Shown: positions 1 to 8,683 of the stretch, one piece after another
How the letters are laid out: every line of letters starts with the position of its first letter
Numbering within the stretch: the first letter of the stretch is position 1
NCBI GenBank assembly: GCA_025594325.1
Contig: JANHCV010000007.1
Coordinates: forward strand, 806,001 to 870,000
Source: Blastocladiella emersonii ATCC 22665
Lineage: Eukaryota > Blastocladiomycota > Blastocladiomycetes > Blastocladiales > Blastocladiaceae
DNA: 64,000 nt
Reading direction: 5' to 3'
The notes under the pieces: generated by a model
What the model was told of the DNA's origin: nothing
The model's database searches: none
What the model saw: the letters and a program-made list of their open reading frames with translations, nothing else
Translations under genes and position numbers: made by a program

Positions 1-891
1 GCCGCCGGTGGGACGACCGACTCGCCCGCGCCCGTCACGGCCGGCGTGATCCCCGGCGACGACACGGATGACCCGTACGCGGGCGACAGCCCCGTCGACG
101 ACGTCGAGTCGGGCGACGAGCTCGGCGCCATGCCGCACACTCACCAACCCGAGTCGCCGACGCGCCGCATGACGCTCGCCGCGATCGCCACCGCCGCCGC
201 CTCCACACCAACCACCACCTCCAGCACGGCGCCCACGGCGCGCATCTCGTCGCACCAGCAGACGCTCGCGCCGTCGGTCACGGACGAGGTGGTGCGGCAG
301 ATCACGCACCGGTCCGGGTGGCTGTGGCGGTACGAGCGGTCGGGCGTCATGGGCGGCCGGCTCGGCGGGAAGCACTGGAAGCGCCGGTGGTGCGTGCTGC
401 GCGGCGACCGCCTCGTCGTCTACAAGGACATGCGCGAGTACTCGCCGCTGCGCGTCGTCGACGTCGCTTCCGTCCTCGACGTGCTCACCGCGCCCATGTC
501 CAAGAGCCTCGAGAAGCATCTCCCGACGTGGGTCGCCGCGCACGCGGCAGGAGCAGGGGCGAGTCCGAGCACCCCGTCGCCCGAGTCCCCGCCGTCCCCG
601 CCCCTGCCCGAGCCGACGCCGGCGGGCAGCGAGGAGCCGCCATTACTCTTCACGAGCAGCGCCGCGAGCGCGGCTGCTGCGGCCGCGGCTGCCGCGGACC
701 CGACCACGACGTGCTTCCACGTCATCGCCACGGCCAAGACGCACCAGCTCGCGGCCGAGTCGCGCGACGACATGTGCGCGTGGGTCCGCGACCTGCGCCG
801 GCTCATGGCGCCGTACCACGCGGGCGTCGTGGTCGCGGGGGCGGCAACGGATGCCGCGGATGCACACCATCCCGCGGGCCACGCGCTGTAG
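1..891 (+). CDS. PH-domain protein, 3' part (5' end outside window)
   Basis: The frame is open from the first base, so the first 15 codons precede any start and the gene begins upstream of the window. 296 codons are visible before the TAG. A pleckstrin-homology fold is recognisable: a first strand around SGWLWRYERSGV, the KHWKRRWCVLRGDRLVVYKD core about 100-125 residues in, then a long Ala/Pro/Ser-rich insertion (about residues 165-230), and the closing strand and helix (CFHVIATAKTHQLAA...CAWVRDLRRLM). The W in the last helix is the conserved PH tryptophan. PH domains bind phosphoinositides or proteins at membranes. The split by a low-complexity loop is unusual but tolerated in the fold. The N-terminal Ala/Thr/Pro segment looks disordered. 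The full protein could carry other domains, so no specific role is assigned. Confidence 0.7.
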   Translation, partial: AAGGTTDSPAPVTAGVIPGDDTDDPYAGDSPVDDVESGDELGAMPHTHQPESPTRRMTLAAIATAAASTPTTTSSTAPTARISSHQQTLAPSVTDEVVRQITHRSGWLWRYERSGVMGGRLGGKHWKRRWCVLRGDRLVVYKDMREYSPLRVVDVASVLDVLTAPMSKSLEKHLPTWVAAHAAGAGASPSTPSPESPPSPPLPEPTPAGSEEPPLLFTSSAASAAAAAAAAADPTTTCFHVIATAKTHQLAAESRDDMCAWVRDLRRLMAPYHAGVVVAGAATDAADAHHPAGHAL

Positions 892-958
892 ACATGGGAG
901 AGATTACTGGTATATATAAACGGCCCGTTTGTGTTCTACTCCACGTCGTCGACGCGTT

Positions 959-2204
959 CTAGTGCTTCTCGTCCTTGCGATCGTCGCCGTCGCGCTCGTC
1001 GTCGTCATCGGCCCAGCCAGTCTCGGCGCTCTGCACCAGGACCACGCCGCCCTTCCCGCCCGCCACCTCGGCACGCACCACGCCCTGCTTCGCGGCATCA
1101 CCCGGCACGCTCCCGCTGACCGCCGTCGTCGGCAGCTTGTTCACCACGACGCCCGCGCCGCCGGCCGCCGTCCAGTCGACCGCAACCCCCGTCGGCACGC
1201 GCACCGTGACGCCGCCGCGGCCCAGGGTCGCGCTGACGCTCCACCCGGCGGTCAGCGGGCTGAGCGCAATCTTCGCGTGGCCCTCGGGCGCGGTCACGGC
1301 GACACGCGCGTCCTTGCCGACCGCGACGCGGCCGAGGACCACGTCGCCCGCGCGGGACGCGGTGAAGGTGAGCGACCCCCCGCCGTCGGCCGCAAGCGAG
1401 ATGGTGCCGTTGCTCGGCTGGACGAGTTTGCCCCATGCCGTGGACACGGAGAGCCGCGCGAGTGTCGCGGTGCCGTGCAGGTACGTCGAGTGGAAGTATC
1501 CCTCGGTCTCGATTGAGATCGGGTCGGAGGAAGAGGAAGCGGGGAGGGTGAGCTTCGTCACGGTCGACCCGCCGCACGGCAGCGAGTACAGCGACGGCCA
1601 GAAGGAGCGCGGGCGGCCGCCGGGCGTCAGCGTCCACACGGGGCCCGCGGGCTGGGCGAGAGTCAAAGGCAGGGAGGACGGGTCCGAGGAGGACGAGTAC
1701 TGCGCGACCGTGTACGACAGCGTGCCTGGCTGGGTGCCGTTGAAGTTGACGATGAGACGGTGGCTCGTCGACTTGATGGAAGCGTGGGTCAGCAAGCTGG
1801 TCAGCGAGGGCGGCGTGGTGAGAGCGAAGTGGGACGTACGATCTTGGTCGCATCGACACGAATCCCAGTGATCCCAATGAGCGAGTGCGTGCCCGACTCG
1901 ATGCGTCTCGCCGCCGTGGTCCCGAACTTGCTCGCGTCGACGGGGTGGCACGACGAGCGCGTGGCCAGGTACGCGATCTACACGCACGAGTCAGCCGTGG
2001 CCATGACCCGCCGAAAGCATTCTCGCGTACCCCGAAGACGGCGCCCGTGATCACGCCCGCGATCAGGACCACCCAGATGGCGGCAGCGACGCGCACGGGC
2101 CAGCGGAACGGGTTCAGGATGCGCCGCGGCCACGAGCGTGGCGGCGGTGCGACTTGGTCGACGTGGCCGCCGGGCTTGATCAACGCGTCGTCGTGGTACG
2201 TCAT
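959..2204 (-). CDS. Single-pass membrane protein with DUF4097-like beta-repeat ectodomain (paralogue A)
   Basis: Three exons fit: 2204-2031, 1977-1840 and 1771-959. The introns start GTACGC and GTACGT and end TAG and AAG. They sum to 374 codons plus stop. The product has a short cytosolic N-terminus rich in Pro/Arg, one transmembrane helix (about residues 35-57, ending GVITGAVFG), then a Ser/Thr-rich beta-strand ectodomain with repeating xGxVxV strands near the C-terminus and an acidic, charged tail (DDDDERDGDDRKDEKH). The pattern recalls the putative-adhesin family DUF4097. The first intron lies directly after the membrane helix in phase 0, as in the divergent neighbour at 2945. The second intron's AAG acceptor is the weakest part of the model. 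Function unknown; cell-surface or wall contact is an inference. Confidence 0.6.
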
Positions 2205-2944
2205 CGTGATCCGTTGAAGAACATCGTCAACGGGACCAAACCCATCTTATACACGGGGTCCCAGACTCGGAGGAGGCGTCGCGAGTGCGGGATGCAGCGA
2301 CCTGCGACGCTCGGTCCCGCACAGGCTGCGGCATGCCAAGGCGCACGCAGGCGCAAGTTAAGCGCCATGGCTCAAGGACGCTGTATGCCAGGACGCGACG
2401 GCGGTGACGCGTGAATGTACGTGGGTGGGCGGCCGTCGTGATGGAGGAGATGATCGTCGACATGATCGTCGCGAGCAGTGGTCAGGGCAGGGACGATCTG
2501 ATCCTCACGCGACGAAGACGTCGAAGCAGCACAACACCGCCTGCCGACGGACATGACAGCGTCAAGGTGCACGAGGAAAGGAGCAACGCTGCTGGACCCG
2601 CCGAGGAGGAAGAGCCAGGTCGACCCGTTTCGGATCATCACGGCTCACGAGGCTGACCGACACGGCCACGGCTGGCCGTGACCAAGACGACCCGGCAATC
2701 CCGGCGCGGTGGTCGCAGCGACGCGTCCGCGCGAGACAGATTTCGCGGCTTGGTGATCGTCGACCGGGCCACAACAGACGAGGAGCGGAAATGCGGTGCA
2801 GAGCCACGTTATCCGCTGGCATCAGGCCCGAGCCGCGCCGTGCAACCTGGATGAGCCTCCCTCCCTCTCCCCGCGTCCCACCTTCATTAATTACCTCGCA
2901 CGGCAGCCGCTCGCACCGGCTTCCCACCCCGCACACCTCTTGCA
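2205..2944. promoter_or_regulatory. Shared upstream region of two divergent paralogues
   Basis: This 740-bp gap separates the start codons of the head-to-head DUF4097-like pair. It contains ACGCGT boxes near 2407 and 2722 and an AT-richer patch (ttcattaatt near 2883). No convincing ORF or TATA box is seen. Both genes would have to be driven from here. Confidence 0.5.
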
Positions 2945-4287
2945 ATGGCACCAACACCACACGACATCCCGCTGAGCGGGCTCGAGAAACCCGGCGCACC
3001 GCTTCCGTCGCGCTCTGCGACCGCCGCCGCCGTGTCAGCGTCGGCCGCCGCAGCGCGGGCGGGCCCGCGGGCATATCACGCGGTCGCAGGCGACGCGGAG
3101 CAGGCGGCACCGCCGCTCACGAAGCGCGCGCCGATGCCGCTCGGCAAGCAGGTGCGGCGGTGCCAGTGCCTCAACTGCTGCGGGCTGCCCGCGCCCGTGT
3201 GCCGCGCCATGTGGGTCATTCTCGGGATTCTCGTCACGGCCATGGCGGTCGCTTCGGTACGGCTCCGGTCTCAGCGTGACGGGTGAGCGTGTCCCGCTGA
3301 CCGTTTGGCGGGGTGTAGATGGCGCTCAACGTGTACAGCGCCAAGTGCCGCGCGGGCGGCGCCGACACGCTGGTGCTGAGCGACGAGGGCACGCTGGACC
3401 TGCAGCTGTTCCCGTCGACGGGCGTGCTGGTCGTGGACGCGCGCGCCGTGCGGGCCGGGTCCGTGCAGGTCGCCGTCGCCGACTCTTCCTCCGATTCTGC
3501 GGCGGACGCGCACCGTATGCGGTACAAGATCGCGCACTATGCCCTGTTGACGCCCGGCAGCACGGGCGACCTTGCGCGCGCGACCATTGACACGTCGACG
3601 CCCGGCGCCAACTGGCGGCTCGTCGTCCCCGCACCCACGACCGCGACGGGCGCCGCGGGCACCGTCTGGGAAGCGTTCCACTGCTCGCGCGCCGTCGTCT
3701 CGCTGACGTTCCCCGCGGCGCACCTCCGCGCCAACGCGACGCGGTACGCGGTCCGCGTGCAGTCCGAGGCCGCCGACGTGCGGTTCGACGGGCCCGCCGC
3801 CGCCCAGGGGATCGCGTGGGACGCCGTCACGCTCGAGACGACGACGGGCAACGTGCGTGCGTCCGTCCTCGGGCCCGTTGCGCGGCGCGCGACGGTGACG
3901 ACGGAGTCTGGCGTCGTGGATATCGCGTCGCTCGCCTTCGCGCCACCACCCGTCAACTCGACGGAGGCGGCGGTGGCCCCCGAGGTCGACGTGCTCACGA
4001 CCGATGGACCCGTGTCACTCGTCCTCGCCGCGGTCCCCGTCAACGTGACCGGGTTCTCGGTGCGCGCCGCGTCGTCGGGCAGCGGGAACGTCGGCGTCCG
4101 CGTGCCCGCGGGGCTCGACGCGACGTGGAAGGTGAGCGCGACGCAGGGCGTGGCGACGGTCGCGGGCACCCGCGTCGCGTCGTCGGGCAGCGGGTCCGGC
4201 GTGTTCGGGACCGGCGGCAAGGGCGGCCAGCGGACTATCACGGCGCGGGCGAACCGCGGGAACGCGGGCATCGAGGTCGTTGGGTGA
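2945..4287 (+). CDS. Single-pass membrane protein with DUF4097-like beta-repeat ectodomain (paralogue B)
   Basis: Two exons, 2945-3256 and 3319-4287, are joined across a 62-nt GTACGG...TAG intron, giving 426 residues. The N-terminal 85 residues are Ala-rich and cytosolic. A Cys cluster (RRCQCLNCCGLPAPVC), a possible palmitoylation site, precedes one transmembrane helix (VILGILVTAMAVAS). The ectodomain has an N-terminal beta module and then a run of strands each marked by a Gly-x-Val step: TTGNVRAS, ESGVVDIA, TDGPVSLV, GSGNVGVR, NRGNAGIEV. This is the signature of DUF4097-type putative adhesins. The phase-0 intron right after the membrane helix matches paralogue A. Expression at the plasma membrane is inferred. 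No catalytic motif is visible. Confidence 0.68.
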
Positions 4288-4716
4288 TACGTTTTGTGAT
4301 CCGCGCGCGGGGTATTTAGCGACTATTTTGCAGTATAATGCACAGCCCATCCACATGGATTGATTGCGCGACCGCGGGAGCCGATGGCGCCATGCTCACG
4401 TTGGCGCGCAGCGGCGTGCAGGTGCAACGCGTCGGCGTGGCGCTTCGCGCTCCGAGGCGGGAGACGACGTCGGGCGCGCGCGATGGCGCCTTCTGCCGCC
4501 TCGGGCGGACCTCACGCCGCGCCGCATGCGGCCATGGTCCGACTCGGTCGCGCCATTGCACCGGCCGCGCCCAGGGACCGCCGACGCCGGCGTGAATAGC
4601 CGCCCCGTGGCGTCGCCCGCGCCGGATGGTTAAAAGGGGCCAGCGTCCATGTCCCTCCATCGCTGGTCTACAGTATATCTTTCAACCGCGCCATCAACGA
4701 TCGCATACTCGCCAAG

Positions 4717-6525
4717 ATGCACACCACGACCACTCCGACTGCCGCCGCTGCCGAGACGCCCGGCCGCCTCGCGACGCAGTGCCTGGCGCAGCCGGGCCCG
4801 GGCAACCCGTACGGCGCGGCGGCGGTGCCCGTGTTCCAGACGGCGACGTTCCGGGCGCCGTCCATCGAGGCGGCCGAGTCGCAGGCGTACGACTACTCGC
4901 GGTCGGGCAACCCGACGCGCACGGCGCTCGAGGCGTCGCTCGCCCACGTCCTCGGCGGCCGCGGGATCCGCGCCCTCGCCGTCAACTCGGGCATGGCCGC
5001 CACCGACGCGGTCGTCCGCCTCGTGCGCGCCGGCGACCACGTGCTCGTCGGCCACGACGTGTACGGCGGTACCCACCGGCTGTTGGGGATGCTGCGCGAG
5101 TTTGCCGGGTGTACCGTGCACACGGTCGATACTACGGATATCAAGGCCGTCGTCGAGACGCTCGCAGCGTGTGCCGAGGGCCGGTGTTGTTCCTCTTCAC
5201 CCTCGTCGTGTCGTGCTACCGATGAGGCCGACCCGCTGGCCCGCGCACGCACGCTCGGCGCCGAGCTCGCGGCTGCCGACACGACCAACCCCGGCGACGC
5301 GACCACGCAGCACCCGCGGCACCGCCTGCGCCTCGTCCTGCTCGAGTCGCCGACCAACCCGCTCATGCATGTGGCCGACCTGCGCGCCATCGCGGTGGCC
5401 ACGCACGCGCTCGCGCCGCGCGCCCTCGTCGTCGTCGACAACACCATGGCCTCGCCCATCTTCCAGCGCCCGCTGCTCCTCGACCGCGCCGACTCGGGCT
5501 TCTCGCCCGCCGACTGGGCGACTTCCGAGGAGGGTGGCGACGATGACTCGGATCTCGATGCGGTCGACGAGGACTTTGACGCGTCCGCGACCGCCGACGG
5601 CAACGGCAACGGCGACGAGTACACGCCCGACTTCCCGGGCGCGGCCGCCGACATCGAGCTGCACAGCGCCACGAAATATCTCGGCGGTCATCACGACCTT
5701 ACGGCGGGCGTGATTGCGGCGCGGCGGCCGGACCTGGTCGCGGCGCTCGCGCGCATTGTCAACGCCGTCGGCAGCGGGCTCGCCCCGTGGGACTGCTTCC
5801 TCGCCGCGCGCGGGCTCAAGACGCTGCACCTGCGCGTCGCGCAGCAGGCGCGGTCCGCCGCCAAGCTCGCGCGGTGGCTCGCGCGGCAGCCCGCGGGGAT
5901 CAAGGCGGTGCACGTTCCCTCCTCCTCGGCCCCGTTCGCGCTCGCGTCGACCTCCTGGTTCCCGAACGCGCGCCCGCAGGCCCGCGGCGGGAGCGGCGGT
6001 ATGGCGGCCGTCTTCTCGTTCGAGACGGGCAGCGTCGCCGCGTCCGAGGCGCTGTGCCGCACCGTCACCCGGTTCGGTATCTCGGTCTCGTTCGGGTGCG
6101 TCGACTCGCTCGTCTCGATGCCCTGGCGCATGTCCCACGCGTCGATCCCCGTCGACCAGCGCGGCGGCGTGCCCGCCGACCTCGTCCGTGTCTCGGTCGG
6201 CATCGAGGACGTGCGCGACCTCGTCGCGGATCTGCGCCGTGGTGTCAAGGCCGCGGCGGAGGTGATCGAGGCCGAGCGTGCAGAGGCGGTGGTTGAGACG
6301 GCGGCGAACAAGCCGGCGCTCGTCAAGGTCGACTCCAAGACAGACGTCGTCATCGGCGCCGAGAAGGTGCCGCTCGTGGCGGCAGCGGCCGCGGTCGATG
6401 TGTCAGCTACCGCGGCCGCGCCGGCAGCAGAGGCGGCGGGGAAGCCCGTCGCCGTGGCCACGCAGAGCAAGCGGTCCCGGCGGCGGAGTAGTGGGCGGTC
6501 GCGCAAGGCGAGCTCGGCCGCTTGA
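4717..6525 (+). CDS. Cystathionine beta-lyase (Cys/Met metabolism PLP enzyme)
   Basis: A single exon encodes 602 residues. PLP-dependent lyases of this family cleave cystathionine to homocysteine, pyruvate and ammonia in methionine synthesis. Family motifs run in order: YDYSRSGNPTR, VNSGMAATDAV, DVYGGTHRLL, LLESPTNPL, VVVDNTMASP, the Schiff-base lysine in LHSATKYLGGHHD (about residue 319), GSGLAPWDCFLAARGLKT, and VSFGCVDSLVSMP...MSHASIPV near the end. The last two blocks match plant and fungal cystathionine beta-lyase better than gamma-synthase. The enzyme is longer than the usual 400-460 residues. It has an insertion at about 155-200, a strongly acidic insertion at about 258-308 just before the active-site lysine, and a C-terminal extension of about 95 residues ending in Arg/Ser-rich sequence. 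Gamma-synthase remains possible. A TATATC element lies about 45 bp upstream. Confidence 0.88.
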   Translation: MHTTTTPTAAAAETPGRLATQCLAQPGPGNPYGAAAVPVFQTATFRAPSIEAAESQAYDYSRSGNPTRTALEASLAHVLGGRGIRALAVNSGMAATDAVVRLVRAGDHVLVGHDVYGGTHRLLGMLREFAGCTVHTVDTTDIKAVVETLAACAEGRCCSSSPSSCRATDEADPLARARTLGAELAAADTTNPGDATTQHPRHRLRLVLLESPTNPLMHVADLRAIAVATHALAPRALVVVDNTMASPIFQRPLLLDRADSGFSPADWATSEEGGDDDSDLDAVDEDFDASATADGNGNGDEYTPDFPGAAADIELHSATKYLGGHHDLTAGVIAARRPDLVAALARIVNAVGSGLAPWDCFLAARGLKTLHLRVAQQARSAAKLARWLARQPAGIKAVHVPSSSAPFALASTSWFPNARPQARGGSGGMAAVFSFETGSVAASEALCRTVTRFGISVSFGCVDSLVSMPWRMSHASIPVDQRGGVPADLVRVSVGIEDVRDLVADLRRGVKAAAEVIEAERAEAVVETAANKPALVKVDSKTDVVIGAEKVPLVAAAAAVDVSATAAAPAAEAAGKPVAVATQSKRSRRRSSGRSRKASSAA

Positions 6526-6902
6526 GTTGTACAGAATACACTTTACTAGTCACGAGTCATCTACCTGTTGTTGAGCCCCTGCTTCGGCTCTCATTTGGGT
6601 CGGATAGCTCACGTTGGATCGGGTCGTGGCAGCAACACATACGATCATGTTCGTCAGCGATGATCACGATGGCCGTGGTCATGGCCACATCTTCCGCCCG
6701 ATGTTGAACGACGCGCGAGTCCAAGCCCTCGCTTCGGCTTTGCTGTCTCCGCGACCTTGGCCGCCGCGACCATGCCCACCGCTCGCCGCCGAGTGATGCT
6801 GACCGACATGTGCGTTCAAGCGTATAGTATACATTCCTCGGACATCGCTTCAAACAACATCAAAGTCGACACCACCACCGCCGCGCCTTCCACCGACCGC
6901 GA
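6526..6902. other. Intergenic, convergent 3' regions
   Basis: This 377-bp gap lies between the 3' ends of the lyase gene (+) and the next gene (-). Nothing beyond probable 3' UTR sequence is seen. Confidence 0.5.
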
Positions 6903-7850
6903 TCACAGCTCGATGTGGTTGGTCATGGCCGGGCGCGAGTACAGGAGCGTAGTTTCCCGCAGCGCCTCGATGCGCAGGATGTTCTCCAGCAGCGGGAGCG
7001 CGCCGCTATCCTTGCTCACGAGCACGCGGTCCGGGTGCGTCGGTGCCGGGCGCGACTCGAACAGCGAGAAGAAGGACGACGCCGATGTCGTTGGCGGGGC
7101 AGACGCGGCGGCGGACGCGGGACGCGGACACTTGATGACCTTGGACTCGTCGAGCCCGCGCGAGTGCAGCATGAACCGCGCGCGCGGCCCGCACCACGCC
7201 AGGTCGTCCGGGTCGGATCCGGCACCGGCAGCGTGCGCGTCGTCGTCGCCCAGCCACCACCGCTGCAGCCACCCGTCGGTCTCGCTGGCGTTCTCGACCG
7301 AGGTCGGGCGGTTGTGGTGGAGCGTCGGCTCGAGCAGCCGGTCTGCGAGTGGATCGAACTCGGGCGCCGACCGCGGGTGCATGGGCGCGTCGCCGAGCGG
7401 CAGCGCGAGCGTCGTGGGCACCATGAGCGCGAACAGGACCGTGAGCACCAGGATCAGCGCGCCCCAGTTGGACGGCAAGCGGCGGCGCCGTGGTGGCGCG
7501 GCGGCGTCGGTCGCGGGCGCGGGCGTCGCGGGTTCTGGCCGGTGGTTGCTCGAAGAGGGCGAGAACGAGTCGGTGGCGGAGCGCACGGGCGAGTCGAGCG
7601 AGGTTGTCGACTTCATGGCAATGTCGGAGCTGAGGCTGGAACTGGACCCGCCGAACGTCGACGACGACGCGAACAGGAACATGGCCGCCGACAGGAGCGG
7701 GCGGCCGCTGAACGGGCCGGGGCGCGGCGCCGTCGTTGATGGTGTTGGGAACGAGGAGGAAGCCGAGGAGGCGAGCGTGTCGGTCGAGGCGGCCGAAGAC
7801 GACGCGGCGCTCATGGCCGCGGCTGGTCGTGCGCCGAAAAAGTGCTTCAT
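6903..7850 (-). CDS. Single-pass membrane protein, unrecognised
   Basis: An uninterrupted ORF of 315 residues starts at ATG 7850-7848. The first 125 residues are Ser/Ala/Pro-rich and look disordered. An Arg/Pro patch (PPRRRRLPSN) leads into one hydrophobic helix (ALILVLTVLFALMVPTTLAL), consistent with a type II membrane protein with a short cytosolic arm. The remaining 150 residues contain two Trp-rich and acidic stretches (DGWLQRWWLGDDD) and Cys residues (WCGPRARFM, KVIKCPRP) that could form a lumenal disulfide. GC3 is high as in neighbouring genes, so it is probably coding. No family recognised. It is divergent from SPAG6. Confidence 0.6.
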   Translation of the reverse strand: MKHFFGARPAAAMSAASSSAASTDTLASSASSSFPTPSTTAPRPGPFSGRPLLSAAMFLFASSSTFGGSSSSLSSDIAMKSTTSLDSPVRSATDSFSPSSSNHRPEPATPAPATDAAAPPRRRRLPSNWGALILVLTVLFALMVPTTLALPLGDAPMHPRSAPEFDPLADRLLEPTLHHNRPTSVENASETDGWLQRWWLGDDDAHAAGAGSDPDDLAWCGPRARFMLHSRGLDESKVIKCPRPASAAASAPPTTSASSFFSLFESRPAPTHPDRVLVSKDSGALPLLENILRIEALRETTLLYSRPAMTNHIEL

Positions 7851-8683
7851 GGTGGTAGTCGGGAGTCGGTCGAGTAGGGCGTCGGGCGTCGAGTCGTAGC
7901 GTAGTGCGTGTGCGGGTGGGTGGTCTAGTCGTGTAGTCGGTCTATTCTAGTCTTGCGGTCCTCGATACTAGCAGCACGCAGCGTCGACTGAATGCATGGA
8001 GTGGGGAGGGACAGCGGTGGCAAGGGTATCGGATCGGTCGTCGTCTGTGGTGTATGATCGCTCTATAGCGGAGACCCGCGGCGGGAAAGGGATGGATCAA
8101 GGGAGTGTAAGAGGAGGGGGCAAGGAGTGAGGTCGGAGCAGGTCGCTGAAGCAGCGCGCGAGACAATATCCGCGCGAGCGAGCGAGTGGGCGCCGCGGGC
8201 CGTGTCGCGTGCCGCGTGCCGCGTGCCGCGGGCGCGCTCGAGCACACGAGTCACAATGACATCAAGGCAGCGGGTCTCCATCGTGCACTTGCCTGCAAGC
8301 GACCCGCCGCGCAACAGCCGGCCCGCGATGAGACACGGGAGACGCGTCGGCGCGAGAATGAAACGCGACGCGTCTCCAGTCAGGCGAAACTCACGTGCAC
8401 CCGGTGCGAGACGCGACGCATCTCCGAGCCGCGGGGGCTTGGCGGGGGGGACGCTCGTATCCCCTCGACCCGATTGCAAAGAGGGCTGCGCGGGACCTGC
8501 AGCAATTATTATGGATCGTCACCCGCAGCAGTAATACGCGACGACGTCACACATCTTGGGTGGGTGCACCTCCCGCTGCCGTCGCAGATCTCATTCCATG
8601 AAACCTGCTGACGTCGACCAGCTATAGATTCCGATACACTGTAAAAGGCGATCTCGCACACACTAACCACCAACTCGCCGGCC
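7851..8683. promoter_or_regulatory. Divergent upstream region before SPAG6
   Basis: This 833-bp gap lies between the starts of the membrane-protein gene (-) and SPAG6 (+). It holds a short tandem run of gccgcgt units near 8213-8230 and GACGCGTC-type boxes near 8342-8372. At 8593-8604 there is an ATTCCATGAAAC element whose reverse complement partly resembles an RFX X-box. No credible coding sequence is seen. Confidence 0.45.

Noticed and set aside
909-919. TATATATAAA as a promoter TATA box
   Set aside because: It lies between the 3' ends of two convergent genes, so a polyadenylation role is more likely.
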